Assembly (NCBI GenBank): GCA_009760855.2
Contig: WPIO01000002.1
Coordinates: forward strand, 14,916,001-14,980,000
Source of the DNA: Cristatella mucedo
Taxonomy: Eukaryota > Bryozoa > Phylactolaemata > Cristatellidae
Direction: 5' to 3'
Length of the DNA stretch: 64,000 bases
In this document: piece by piece, positions 13,083 through 24,129 of the stretch
Layout: each line of letters opens with the position of its first letter
How positions within the stretch are numbered: the stretch's first letter is position 1
Notes under the pieces: generated by a model
Told to the model about the DNA's origin: nothing
The model's database searches: none
The model's input: the letters and a program-made list of their open reading frames with translations, nothing else
Made by a program: the position numbers and the translations under genes

Positions 13083-13170
13083 ACTAATGGTCGGTAGGCG
13101 TCTGTGAGTGTCGCTAATGGTCGGGTAATGGTCGGTAAGTGGCAGTAATGGTCGGTAATGGTCGGTAACA
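13083..13170. repeat. Degenerate decamer array (taatggtcgg)n
   Basis: The words taatggtcgg and ggtcggtaa recur about six times in under 90 bp, with irregular spacers. Confidence 0.75.
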
Positions 13171-13310
13171 GGTTTCTCAATTTCCACCTGATCTCGGTCA
13201 AAGAAAACAGGTTGATATTTTTGTCAGTAATAATGTCATGTATTCTTAGGGATTTATTGCATATTGAGAGAGAAAATTCCAAAAGCAAGCAATAAGATGG
13301 ACCTCAGTGG

Positions 13311-13676
13311 TTATAGTGAGCTTGATGACCACTTAGGTAAAGTGATACTCGTTGGTGGTCGAGGAAAATTGCACTTGGTGACACGAGACAAGGCATGGGA
13401 TTCTAAGCAAACCAATTGGGCTGCCGCTGCACTCTCATCAAGTAGAATGTTTACAAGAAACATGTAATTCACGAATCCCAACAGCAGTATCCGAAACAAG
13501 AAACGCAGTTTCATGACGATGGCAAAACGGCAGTAGCATGAAAGATAGTACATTAAAGCGAGGTCACAAACAGTCAGCGAAGCTACAGCTTTGGTCCACT
13601 TGGGTTCGGAAACTCGGGCCACAAGCATGGCTGCATGAGCAGCAGAGATTACAACCAGGTCATTGGCAGTTGGCAA
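13311..13676 (-). CDS. Unrecognised 121-residue open frame, doubtful
   Basis: An ATG-to-stop frame whose middle (FLFRILLLGFVNYMFLVNIL) is strongly hydrophobic and could be one membrane segment. I recognise no family and see no splice or promoter context. It lies between the decamer array and the satellite, and may be a chance frame. Confidence 0.12.
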   Translation of the reverse strand: MPTANDLVVISAAHAAMLVARVSEPKWTKAVASLTVCDLALMYYLSCYCRFAIVMKLRFLFRILLLGFVNYMFLVNILLDESAAAAQLVCLESHALSRVTKCNFPRPPTSITLPKWSSSSL

Positions 13677-14307
13677 AGCATAAGGCGTAGCAGTTATGCC
13701 GTGAGAATTAAAGTTTCCCCTAGCTAATTTATAAAAGATTTTGTAAGATCGTAATGAATTCCAAGATTTTCACGAGGATTAGCAATTTATTGCTGTTAAT
13801 TGCCCGAAATTGAACACCTATGTTGGGTTGAAATGGAAAGAGAGCACTTTAAAAGGAGTGTGTTTTGTCATAACTTATTTAAAACTTTAGCTTTCTACAG
13901 CCCATTTGTAGTCGATTTGAGGCGCCTTGCCGAAGATTGCTGCATTGGCAAGGAACATTTCAGTTGATTGCAAGCCACTGACCGAGAGCTAGCACAAACA
14001 GTAGAGCAGCTGAATTAGAGTATGACACTAAAAGAATCGTAATGGGAGCATCGCCCAGCAACTCGGTGTGTCTATTTGTGACTTTGCGTAGATGGATTAC
14101 CGCATTTTCCTGTGCCATTGCCTTGGATCACTCTCTCGTTCACGATTAGTTGAAAAGATGTGGTTACACTTGTAATGCAACGCCCTGTACTAGGCAAGAA
14201 CAGTTGGATGTTCTCCCAATAGCTTTGCTTTGAATTGTAACAAAGTGTCACAGGTTGTTTTATTTCAGGACCATTGCCTTCGATTGTTATTGATTGTCCT
14301 AGATTGA

Positions 14308-14385
14308 AATGCAAAGCGCCTAGGAAGAGATTGATTTCTCTGAGGGTGCTTTATCAAGTGCATTATTATTATAATTATTATTGAA
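14308..14385 (+). mobile_element. LINE family A 3' tail inside the satellite
   Basis: Near-consensus hairpin (gcaaagcgcctaggaagaga, then tttctctgagggtgcttta), caagtgcatt and ATT repeats. It interrupts one satellite unit, so it inserted after the array formed. Confidence 0.75.
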
Positions 14386-15239
14386 TGCGAAAATTGACAA
14401 CATGTGCCTGCACGGTGACCGTTATGTGGCATGATAACTCCAATTTCAAACAGCCGATTTCAAGCTAATTTGAAACGGATTTTGGTTGAAGACGGACAAT
14501 TGCCGCTGATTGATGTGAATTGTCCTCATTTTTACATTCGCTGACGTTTGAAAGGATGTGGCTGCACTTTTAATGCAGAGTGCTGCAGTGCACAAGAGAA
14601 TTTGGAGCTTTTCTCAGCAACTGTCGGTCCATTTGTAACGGACCGTTATGGATTGGTGCGTTTTCAAGGACCATTGCCATCGATTGCCGTGCGTTGCCAT
14701 CGTTGAACGTGCGCAATGACTGAAAATTATGAGCGCATAGTTAGATGTTTTGTGGAATGAGAGTTGCAGTTTCTTGCAGCCAATCTTATCGATTTTCCAC
14801 GAATTACGATATTGGCTCTGACTGTTTCTGCCAATCTCCCCGTAACGTTAACGATCAACGATAAATAAATCTTGAAAACTTCACTGTTTCACTTTAAAAA
14901 AAGAGAACTGATAGATGCAATTACAATTGGACCTTCGCCCAGCCAATTTGTGGTCGTTTGATTATGGATTGTTATGGATTGCTGCTTCAAGCCGAGGTAA
15001 TGCCGAAGGTTGCCATGCATTGCTCGAGATTTTACGAGTGCAATAGGCAATAAATGATGTGGTTGCACTTAAACAAAATGCTTTTTAATATGCATCTGAT
15101 CTAATAAGAAGTCGATGTCGGAGCATTTTGTAGCGGAATGCTGTGGATTACAGTACTGGTGCTGGCCATTCCTATTGATTGCTGTGCATTGCTGGCTGCT
15201 AACGAGCAAAGCAGTTTGAGGATTCCACGGTTTCACTTC

Positions 15240-15345
15240 GGACGCAGCGGAATTTTAATAATAATACCAACACACTTGATAAAGTGTCCTCAGAAAACTC
15301 AATCTCTTTTTAGGTGCTTTACATTTGCTGCTAAGAAAGCAGGAT
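15240..15345 (-). mobile_element. LINE family A 3' tail inside the satellite
   Basis: Reverse orientation: taataataccaacacacttg followed by the hairpin complement (gtcctcagaaaactcaatct, then ctttttaggtgctttac). It separates satellite blocks at 15165 and 15381. Confidence 0.75.
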
Positions 15346-16169
15346 TGAATGGTTTGCCACGAGTTGGGTATTGACCCGGGCCATTGCCGTTGATTGCCAT
15401 TCAGTGCTCGCCATTGAAGGAGATCGATTGCTTGAGATAATGTTATTTCACTTTAAACACAGTGCACTGTGACACTTAAGAGAAATTTGATCTTGGCCCT
15501 GCCACTTTCCGGTGATATGCGATGGATCATAATAGATAGCCGGTTTTGCCATTGCCGTCGATTGCCCTGCATTGCCCAAGTTTGAACCAAAGAGTTGTTC
15601 AAAAGTATGTATGCACAGTGAGATGTGATGTAGAATGATAATTGGAGCTTGGTACAGCCAGATTTTTGTCAATTTGCCACGGATTGTGGTATTGGTCGCT
15701 GCCGTTCCTTCGATTGCCGTTGTTGACCACTAAACGTTTGGGATAGCTCGAAAGGTCAATTAGTTTGCTTTTAGCAGAAAGACGTGGCCAATGCAATGAA
15801 AATTGGCACTTCGTGCCGCCATTTGTGGTCAATTTGCCATGGATTGTAATGGATTGCTGCTTCGAGCCGAGCAGTTGCCGTAGATTGATGTGCATTGCAC
15901 GAAATTGTACAAGCACAATGGGTTAAACTGATGCGGTTGACTTCAATCAGTGTGGTCTGTAATATTCCTCCACAATGTTAGCATTGCGAAACTGTATTTG
16001 GTGCATTATACATCAGATTACTGTGGATTGTGGTATTGGCCAGGAGCGATGCAGTCGATTGCAGTGGTTTGCTGCCGAATGGTCGAGGCAATGACTGTGA
16101 AATTGTGCGAGAACAAAATAAGCAAAGAGCATATCAGCGTGCATTCATAATTAAAGCTTCTAGTGTAAG

Positions 16170-16350
16170 TAGGAGCCGCAATGGCTGACTAGGTAAGTCG
16201 CTTGCTTTTCATGACCTCGGGGCTGAGGTCGTGGGTTCGAATCCTGCAGTAGGCGATCCTTTATCGCCACTGCAAGCGGTGGTGATAGTCGTAAAGACTC
16301 TTCTGTCGCTATACAAATGGAGGCTGTTAAATCAGCTAGTATTTATTTAT
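16170..16350 (+). mobile_element. tRNA-derived SINE copy inside the satellite
   Basis: Clear A-box-like start (gccgcaatggctgactaggt) and B box (gtgggttcgaatcc), then gcgatcctttatcgccactg and caagcggtggtgatag, ending gctatacaaatggaggctgt and taaatcagctagt. It accounts for the ~380-bp gap between satellite landmarks at 16043 and 16425. Confidence 0.8.
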
Positions 16351-17144
16351 TATTAAGCTTTCTCCTAGCTTTGCGGCGGATTGCAGCTGATCGATGGTGG
16401 ATTGTGGTGTGGGATCGGGTCTCTGCATTGATAGGAGTGCATTGCACGAGAACGCTTGAGCACGATGGAGCGATAGTTAGTTGGTGCACTTTCAATCGAG
16501 AAAAGTCTTACATACGATGTAAACTAGAGCTTTCTGACGGCAACTAGAGGATATTTTTTGGAATAGAGTTAATTGTGGTATTTTTCCAGGTCATTTTGGA
16601 CGATTGCCTAGCATTGCCAGAGTGTGGGATGCAGAATTTTTTTTCTGAAGTGGGTATGCTCACAACAACACGGTCAATTCAATATGCAATAAAAACTGGA
16701 GCTAGCACAATCTATTTCTGTTATTCTTGCGGTAACTCTGTGGATTGGAGTAGATCGAGGTAATGGCCTCACATACAGCAGTCTATTGCAGTGCGTTGCA
16801 CGAGAAAGTTAGTGCTAATGCAAGTGAAATTTTACGTGTACAACTGGCGCACAGTGTAATGTCTTATGCAATTAAAAAAGTAGCCTGTCGAACAGGGGTT
16901 TTTTCATTTGTGCGGTGGAATGTAGTAGACTGCAGTCGATGGTGGTATTTGCTCGGGACGCTGCAATTTTATTTCACTGGACTTTGTGAGAACGCGTACG
17001 CTCAAATCACGAAACATTTTCTGGGTATATTTTAAACGTAGTTTAGCTTTATATTATAAACTTGTGGTATGTTTTCACAGCTAATTTGTGTTGGATTTCA
17101 AGGGAACTTAGCGGATTGCCGTGAATTTCGGTACAGGCCTCCCG

Positions 17145-17815
17145 CGTTGAAGCTCATTTGCATAACTGCGTGTCAATAAAGTGACAGGAAATTTGGGGAA
17201 TACATGGAATCGAACGTATACTACAATATCCACCCAAAGTCAATTTTACCTTTAACGCAGTGGATCGCGGTGGAATTTGCTAATTCGTCGAACCCGTCGC
17301 TGACGGCAGTGCTGTGCTCTCCTATGCAGAGGCTGGCTGATAAAAGCACGAACAACTGGAATTCGCGCGTCATTACGCGTAACAAAATTGGGGACTCTCA
17401 AGAGCCGGCATTCAGCAATATCCATGTATTTACTGCCGAGCATTATACGAGGATTCCTTAATGGTAGCTACTAGAAGCCTTTTATGCAGGAATATATATT
17501 TGCAGGCAGCAAAAGATTATAAGTCGCGTAGTATTGAGGCAGTAGTGTTGGTGCTTGGGGTTGGGTGCATGCCTGGATAATTGACCTGGCTGACCATCGA
17601 GCTGAGCTCAACGTTCCACGCCTCTCCTCATCTGATGGTGGTGCTCAACTTGACACAATCCGACGATCATTTTCCTATATACGAATCACACCCCTTACCT
17701 CCTCGTTGCACTTGTACGTTCGCACTCGGCGAGAGGAGGAATGAGTCTGCGGTTGACTTCCGGTTGCGTTTACGCTGGCTCTTCAGCGATACTCACTGCT
17801 AGTATATAGCATATG
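17145..17815. other. No recognisable feature
   Basis: Short open frames on both strands at 17.2-17.5 kb overlap each other antisense and show no family signal. Confidence 0.4.
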
Positions 17816-17817
17816 GT

Positions 17818-17819
<2 letters not shown>

Positions 17820-17854
<35 letters not shown>
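17820..17854. repeat. (TA)n microsatellite
   Basis: About 17 TA dinucleotides. Confidence 0.95.
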
Positions 17855-17857
<3 letters not shown>

Positions 17858-18366
17858 ACTCTTGGATTAACAAACTTCGCTATATAATCATTATGATAGC
17901 CAAATTGAGGGATTATACTGTAAACACAGGCACGTAACTTGGGCCCATTTAGCTGTCCGGAGCCAACCTTGCACTCACAGGGCACATGTTCAGTACCTAT
18001 TCGCGTCATTCGACGGGACTTATTGCAACCGGTATGAATGCTGTTTTTGCATTTTACCTTGAAAACCTAAATTGCTTAATTTCGCACCACAAACAGCGCC
18101 CGGTGGCGCTTGTAATATTACCTAGTAAGATGCAGTGCTACTGCTTTTCCTTTTAATGAAAGCTGGGAAACAGCATAGGTCCAAAGTATGAGCGAAAGGT
18201 TCATGACTTCATTGAACGCCTGCACAGAAAAACAGAAAAAGAAAACGCAAATGCTGCCACTGAAAAAAAATATAACAGCATAAAGGCAAATGGCTCAGGA
18301 AGAACTAGCAGGGAACACCAACGGTAGTGCTGCGGCAGCAGAAGCAGAACAACCGAGTAAGTTCTT

Positions 18367-18372
18367 TTTATT
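18367..18372 (-). terminator. Polyadenylation signal AATAAA of the coronin-7 gene
   Basis: AATAAA on the minus strand (tttatt on the plus strand), about 100 bp past the coronin-7 stop. A T/G-rich stretch follows downstream. This is the expected place and form of a 3' end, but cleavage is inferred. Confidence 0.55.
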
Positions 18373-18472
18373 AGTAACTCGAAGTTGGATTATACACGGC
18401 TGCTACGAAGCGATATTTGGCCTAAGGGCTAAGTTCTAACGGTCATCATCAATCAATTGATTTTCAAGCCGA

Positions 18473-18684
18473 CTAATCATCCCATTCAGAAGCGTCAACG
18501 CCTTCCATGAGATCCTGAGGAAGGGGCTCCTTGTCATTGATAGCAACATACTCATTTAGCGAAGTGACTAGACTTTCCTGGTTGGCTGAGGCATCCGTTT
18601 GCGTCGGTAGAGGCTCCTGTCTGCGAGACGCGGCAGTGTTGATTGCCTTGGCAGGAGCTGGAGATTGCGAAGATACTTCACTTG
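18473..18684 (-). CDS. CORO7: Coronin-7 terminal exon: linker and acidic Arp2/3-type tail
   Basis: The acceptor is a good polypyrimidine tract ending ctctgctgcag. The first two bases complete a GCA codon with the preceding exon (phase 1), giving ASEVSSQSPAPAKAINTAAS. The exon ends EPLPQDLMEGVDASEWDD and stops with TAG. Human CORO7 ends in a very similar PLPQDSFEGVDEDEWD, so this is the diagnostic C-terminal acidic motif with its conserved Trp. By analogy with WASP-type acidic tails it may contact Arp2/3 (inference). The Ala/Ser/Pro/Gln-rich first half matches the low-complexity link before the tail. This exon settles the gene's identity as coronin-7 rather than a short coronin, which ends in a coiled coil. 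Confidence 0.92.
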
Positions 18685-18789
18685 CTGCAGCAGAGTGCAA
18701 AAAAGGCTTATTGTCTTGATTGTACGAAGTGACAAATGCCAAGCACAAATCCAATCGTCGCATGCTCACAGAAAATGTAGAAATTAATG

Positions 18790-19250
18790 CAGTGCAATGT
18801 AATGTATCTCCGTCTGTAACTCCACAAGGCCACAAAGACTATATGGACGTTACGCAGGAAAGTTATGTATAGCCCATTCACAGGCTAAGCGGCTTTCGGT
18901 AGCCAACAGTTTTCATTTCACGAAACAAAGAGAAAATGGAAAGCATAGCAGAGTCAGGAGAGAAGTTGAGATAGTGAGTAGCATGCAAGTATCAGTTGAG
19001 GACGGCCGTAAAGGATGTGTGCCAGTCGGTAGCAGGAGAGTAGTTATCTTTGGGTAAGAATCATGGAAGTGAGTTCCACCTGCAGAGCACAAGCTTCTAT
19101 CGCCAATGGTCTTTAAGTGGAGGAATATAACAGCTAGTTTATGGTCCATCCAGAACAAAGGGCACGAGGAGGCTGAAACTGGTTCGGCAGTTCAACTAGG
19201 TATAGAGGAGCCAAGCCGTGGCTGGCCATGTGGGTCATTGTAAAGTCACC
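18790..19250 (-). mobile_element. LINE family C, 3'-terminal fragment
   Basis: Shares blocks with 26.43-26.91 and 55.64-56.23 kb: the run containing gctttcggtagccaacag, aacaaagagaaaatg with gaaagcat, a block with tctttgggtaagaatcatgg, and agccaagccgtggctggcc. Read on the minus strand the better copy encodes the CR1-type segment preceding a LHWLPV-like motif. Old and non-coding. It lies in the last intron of coronin-7. Confidence 0.5.
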
Positions 19251-19292
19251 AACACATGTACACTGATGTATGATTTATATACTGATATATAT

Positions 19293-19565
<273 letters not shown>

Positions 19566-19639
19566 TCAACCCCATATCCACATTGAACTCATGTCCACGA
19601 CTGAACTAGCAGCCGAGAACATTTGCTTCGCGGGTTAGC

Positions 19640-20355
19640 GACCCTGCCGGTTAGTGATCTGGCTGTGACAGTGTTCTAAAACAAGTTGAGCTACCTATAC
19701 GTCGTCATCGAGCACTATGTGGCTTAAAATGACCACTAGACGTCCCTGAATCGACTGCTTGAATGCAATTTTTGTTTCTGTTGGGTGCCAAGAGCAACTG
19801 TCGAGTCTGACTGTGGTCTTTGATCGAAGACCGTACCCACTGAGTTATGTATCCATGCATCAAGGATGAGAATAATAGTGCGCAGTACTACTTGGCTACA
19901 GCCACAAATTTAACAAAATAATACAATTTGTAGTGCGGGTAAACCCTGAATGGCATAATACAAGATACCAAAGAAGACAGCGATCGTGTTCTTTTATTTA
20001 GGTCTTCATGGACGTTCTTTCCCACCTCTAGTCGATCACTTTAATAACAAATGAAACTCGTATCCGGTAGATTTTGCTCATTACACAACTTACCTTCTTT
20101 TACGACTAATGTGATCTTAAGCCAAACGTTTCTACATCGATAGAATATTTTCCGGTGATTATGTGTTTACAATTACAACTGATACTAAATACTGAACATT
20201 CGGCCACAGTCAGAAGCCTCTCTCTCTACTAAATGTACCCACCACCGTACTAAGAAATCGCCTGCATATTGAGAGAAAAAATCTTGATCTTGAAGCTGCT
20301 CGCAAATATTTCTACGACAGCCCAGAGAAAAAACACTTTTGCTTTGAACCTTCTG
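19640..20355. other. Intron sequence, no recognisable feature
   Basis: AT-rich intronic DNA of the last coronin-7 intron. Confidence 0.45.
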
Positions 20356-20361
20356 TAAAAA

Positions 20362-20522
20362 GTACTAGCTGATTTAACAGCCTCTATTGTATAGCAACAG
20401 AAGAGCCTTTACGGCTATCACCACAGGTTGCAGTGGCAATAAAGGATCGCCTACCACTGGACAGTATCGACGTCGAAAAAAGCAACCACCTTATCTGGTG
20501 TGCCATCACGGCTCACCGCTAC
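20362..20522 (-). mobile_element. tRNA-derived SINE copy, B box deleted
   Basis: Reverse orientation. It starts actagctgatttaacagcct (tail), then attgtatagcaacagaagag, ctatcaccacaggttgcagt and ggcaataaaggatcgc, and ends ggtgtgccatcacggctcac. Relative to other copies about 20 bp around the B box are missing, so it should be Pol III-dead. Confidence 0.7.
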
Positions 20523-20524
20523 CA

Positions 20525-21260
20525 TCTAGCGTCTACAACTCTCCCAAATATCTTGCAGCATGTATTGCTGACATTTGCACTCGGACAGCAGAAAGCTATC
20601 TAAAATTGAATTTCGATAAACTCAACGTACTAATTGTGCACGAACAAGTATTTCCTAAAAAATTAGAAACCCTAACCATCCAAATTGGCTCAAACAGCAT
20701 TTATATTTAAGCTTCTACATGTGCTCTTCCAATCACACTTTTAACTAGATGAACCCCATTAGCTCAATGCGAAAGTCTAGCTGCTCTTGCCACCCTGTAA
20801 TATTGCCAAAATCGAGTGGCCAAGATTAGGAAATCACAGCCAAGCTCATCCGTGCATTCATAGCATCCAGACTAGACTGGTGTAACTTTTTTTCTACGGG
20901 TTCAATAACACGCTATGCTGATGTCGACACTCGGCTTCCATGTCTGTCTGCAGCAAGTCTACCAAATGTGAATTTACACTCTCTGAAATTATACCCTGAT
21001 CTGCACTGGATGCACATCAAGCAGCATATCGAGATCGATATTCTGTCACTCACCTCCAGGTACCTCCATTCTCTGGCGGCCCTCTAGATGCCTGATACAT
21101 TGTGTCACACCAGCAGGCCTGACGATGCACAGCCAGCTCTTCTGATTCTAATCGTTGGGTCGTGCCCCTGATAAACATCAAGCTCCAGAGCAGACGGTGC
21201 CTCCAGTTACTACACTCTCAAAGCAAAGACCGTACTACTAGGTGACATCACGAAGCCTCG
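20525..21260 (+). mobile_element. LINE family A, old ORF2 fragment
   Basis: Translates in broken frames to the segment after YADD (AACIADICTRTAESYLKLNF, then NVLIVHEQVFPKKLETLTIQ) and on toward the thumb near 21.0 kb. Much more decayed than the copy that follows it. Confidence 0.6.
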
Positions 21261-21399
21261 AGCTTACCGTAGTCTGATCTAATGTTATCTCCCTATTTGC
21301 CAAAATAAAAAAAGAAGCTAACAAGTGACTGCCTTTTTCTCACAGCCTTTTTTCTGCCAAACTGAATAGTCACTTGAGAGATTGAGTGTTCTCAAACTG

Positions 21400-22035
21400 T
21401 GCATGTCGTGACACATGAGTGTCTTTTAGGCTTGTCTATCGCGAGCGTCGCAGTTGCCACATCACACCACTTCTTGCCGACCTGCATTGGCTCCCAGTCA
21501 AGCAACGGATCGACTTCAAGGTTTTGTCGCTCACTTTTAGGTCTCTTCATTCTATGGCTCCAGCCTATCTTTCAGATATACTACCCCATCAGGCCAAGCA
21601 TCGTACCACCCGCTTTTCGGAATCCAACAGTTTACCAATACCTCGTACAAATCTCAAATCCTTTGGAGACCGTGCATTTAGTTCGTATGCTCCCAAAGCC
21701 TGGAACTCCCTCCCGACCTGCGTCAGAACATCCCATGACCTGACCACATTTAAAAGAAACTTAAAAACACACCTATTTAGGACAGCATTTAGTGGGTCCC
21801 TGTGATTCGTCCTTGATGTGCTTATGCGTGCTGACACTGTGCATGCTGCCACTAACCACATTTGCATGCTGACCCTGTGCATGTCACCCCTAGTTATTCA
21901 TGTTGTTTATCAAGCATGATATTACTCACCATTCAGTCGCGTTTCCCTTTGCAGCAAATGCAAAGCGCCTAGAAAGAGATTGAGTTGTCTGAGGGCGCTT
22001 TATCAAGTGCATTATTATTATTATTATCATTTTTG
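21400..22035 (+). mobile_element. LINE family A, younger 5'-truncated copy
   Basis: A clean frame at 21,419-21,805 encodes the ORF2 C-terminus: HITPLLADLHWLPVKQRIDF, KVLSLTFRSLHSMAPAYLSD, APKAWNSLPTCVRTSHDLTT, ending in TAFSGSL and a stop. A ~150-bp 3' UTR follows, with ccctttgcagcaaatgcaaa and the near-consensus hairpin agcgcctagaaagagattga, gttgtctgagggcgcttta, then caagtgcatt and ATT repeats. This is the best 3' end of the family in the window. Confidence 0.85.
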
Positions 22036-22039
22036 CGTA

Positions 22040-22540
22040 CTTGTGCATTCTTATCAAAGCATGACACCACGCTTGTCATTAACTCTTGGTTTCAGCATCT
22101 CTTCTTAAGAATCAGCAATGAATGAGCCATGATGCAGGTGGTCAACAGATTTGCATAGCCAGCGGTCTTCTATGTCAGTGACAGCCGATGGCTGATGAAA
22201 ATGAAGCAAAACCTAAGCGAAATACAAATCTCGTTGGCAAGTGTCCATACTTTTAACATGTTTACTGTAGTATATTGTTCAGTAGCACTCTCTTGACAGT
22301 ATTTGGTCAAAGACCCACACTTGTTTATGATTTGCATGCTGAATTTACTAAGTGCATATCAACCTTGACTTTTACAAAAAGATGTGTGAAATACCAATAC
22401 AGCTAGCGGACCGGTGAAGGCCTGTCGTTGAGGTGGTGGCGCACCCAGAAAACCCGATTCCCTTATTCGGAGTGACAGACGACTAGAAAATCGAGATGAC
22501 TGGCTGGCAGAGCAGCAGAGCAGCTCCTTTGGCCGTGCTT
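22040..22540. other. Intron sequence, no recognisable feature
   Basis: Intronic DNA just downstream of the exon at 22.54 kb. Confidence 0.45.
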
Positions 22541-22542
22541 AC

Positions 22543-22678
22543 CTTTCTTCATGCCAGGTGGACACAGCGAAATCGTTTTCCGACTTCTTTCTACACCAGA
22601 TATCCACTCCTCGGCAGTGAGCAATGGTTCCCATGTCACCAAAGTCTCGGGGAATATGTCATCTTGAAAGTAATCCAT
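22543..22678 (-). CDS. CORO7: Coronin-7 exon: second C-terminal extension
   Basis: Acceptor tgttgtctcatgcag and donor AAAG|gtaagc are both canonical. The exon encodes MDYFQDDIFPETLVTWEPLL, TAEEWISGVERSRKTISLCP and PGMKK. Human CORO7 has the matching FFQDDVFPDTAVIWEPVLSA segment right after the second propeller, which packs against the propeller in coronins. Length 136 bp: it starts in phase 0 after PRVK of the previous exon and ends with one base that is completed by the terminal exon. The Met shown first is internal, not a start. Confidence 0.93.
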
Positions 22679-22959
22679 CTGCATGAGACAACACATATAG
22701 TTTAACATGGACCCCATAACTAAGAATAACATACTTGGAAGACCGATACATAAGGTGTTAGGAAGCAAAGCATAGTAATATCGCATGGCATCAATATGGG
22801 CTGCATCGCTTGGTGCTTTCCCAATGATGCACACAATGGAAGCAGACGTGAGTCAGCGATTAGGGATTCCTAGCGCAGAGCATCGGTTGAAGCTCTGCAG
22901 CAGACAATTCTTATTGGCATTCTGCCAACATAGGAGGCCACAAAGCCTTCCTTGCAACT

Positions 22960-23830
22960 ATATAATAGATCCAACAATATTAAAAAACAACATCCGAACA
23001 GCATCGCATCCTCAGAGAACGAAATCTCTACCTAGGCACTTGATATATACTGCAAGGGCAGCATGCCAATATGGTTAGTGATAGCGTGCATAAGCACTCA
23101 AAAAGACAATTCAAGAGGAGCCGGCAAATGCTGTGAGGAAGAGGGACCTTTTAGTGCCTTTATAAGTCTCTGCAAGCAAGACGAAGCGACTTCAGTTGAG
23201 AGTTGAGAGCTCGATGCTTTAGAAGCGAGTGAGCTAAAGGAACGCTCTCTAAAGAATTTGATGTCGGTTCGAGACACAGTCAACGAACATAATCAGAAGA
23301 GCAGATACGATGGCTAGCCTGATTGGGGGGGGGGTAGTTGTGGTAGGTAGGCTGGAGTGAGAAAGTGAAGTGAACGTGAGTGAATTCTCAAACCTTAAAG
23401 TTGACCTACTGCTTGATAGGGAGGCAGCGCAGCTCGGCAAGAAGTGGCGCAACACGGAAACTAGGAAACTCACGAAAGACAAGCCAGGCTACAGTGTTTT
23501 ACACCAACTGCAACCATCTCATTACACAAGGTGGAAGACAAGCAAATAGTGAATTACAGAGTCTAGATGGGATATCACAAAAGCAGGGACACACTTTGAT
23601 GGGGTTTCCCTGCAGGCCCGAATGTTCGAATTATTACTTCCATAAAATTAGGCAGACTTGACTGTGGCACTGATAAGATCTCTAGAGAAAGGTCACTTCG
23701 GAACAGGACAAACAAAATGTGTACAGTGCTACATAAGATAAGCCGAACGATCCCATCTTTATGAGAGGCTTTCCACTTTCTGCATTACACTATGTTTGCC
23801 CAGTAGGCTGGTTATTATCCCCATTGAATT
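22960..23830 (-). mobile_element. LINE family A, decayed minus-strand copy
   Basis: Reverse 3' hairpin remnant (cctcagagaacgaaatctct, acctaggcac) at about 23010-23045. It is followed in order by decayed ORF2 C-terminal segments (SRTDIKFFRERSFSSLASKA near 23.2 kb) and thumb sequences with the typical lggaggcagcgcagctcggc-type block near 23.42 kb. Many stops. A G9 run lies at about 23325. Confidence 0.6.
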
Positions 23831-23966
23831 TGCTTAAAATGGTTTGCCACTTGATTGAAAAAGTCAGCAATCTATTCTGCAAGGGAGTTGTAAGAGTTTG
23901 ACACGCAGGAAGGTAGAGGGATCGAAGCACGGGTACAGCAGTGTGTTATCTGCATAGCTTCTTAAA

Positions 23967-24127
23967 TAATAGTTGCCTGTTGAAATATAATTAGTCCACA
24001 AAAAATTGCCTGCTGAAATATAATGACCCCACAAAGAGTGATGGATAATAGTTGCCTGTTGAAATATAATCAGCCCACAAAAAAAGTTGCCTGTTGAAAT
24101 TTAATGACTCCACAAAGAGTGACTTAT
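23967..24127. repeat. Dimeric minisatellite, higher-order period 80 bp
   Basis: Two 80-bp units (23967 and 24047 starts), each made of two related ~40-bp halves. Each half contains ttgcctgttgaaatataat (or ctgctg), then an nnnccacaaa block. The second half of each unit ends cacaaagagtga. Confidence 0.85.
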
Positions 24128-24129
24128 TA

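Larger units (their letters stand above)
13880..17140. repeat. Diverged satellite-like tandem array, period about 168 bp
   Basis: A block of the type ccattgcc-tcgattgccgtgcattgcc recurs at about 14671, 14822, 14994, 15165, 15381, 15549, 15701, 15871 and 16043, and more weakly at 14277, 14510, 16425, 16595, 16770 and 16930. Spacings are mostly 151-172 bp. Between these blocks two other landmarks recur in fixed order: gatgtggttgcactt-like, and cagccaatttgtggtc followed by ggattgtggtattgg. Spacings exceed the period where LINE tails (14.31, 15.24 kb) and a SINE (16.17 kb) have inserted. Units are very divergent, so the array is old. Confidence 0.7.

Noticed and set aside
13880-17140. CRISPR-like array because of regularly spaced words
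   Set aside because: Units are diverged, the period is about 168 bp, and the host is a eukaryote; it is a degenerate satellite.
23249-23482. Minus-strand frame with Ser/Pro-rich segment
   Set aside because: Part of a decayed family A LINE with a poly-G run.
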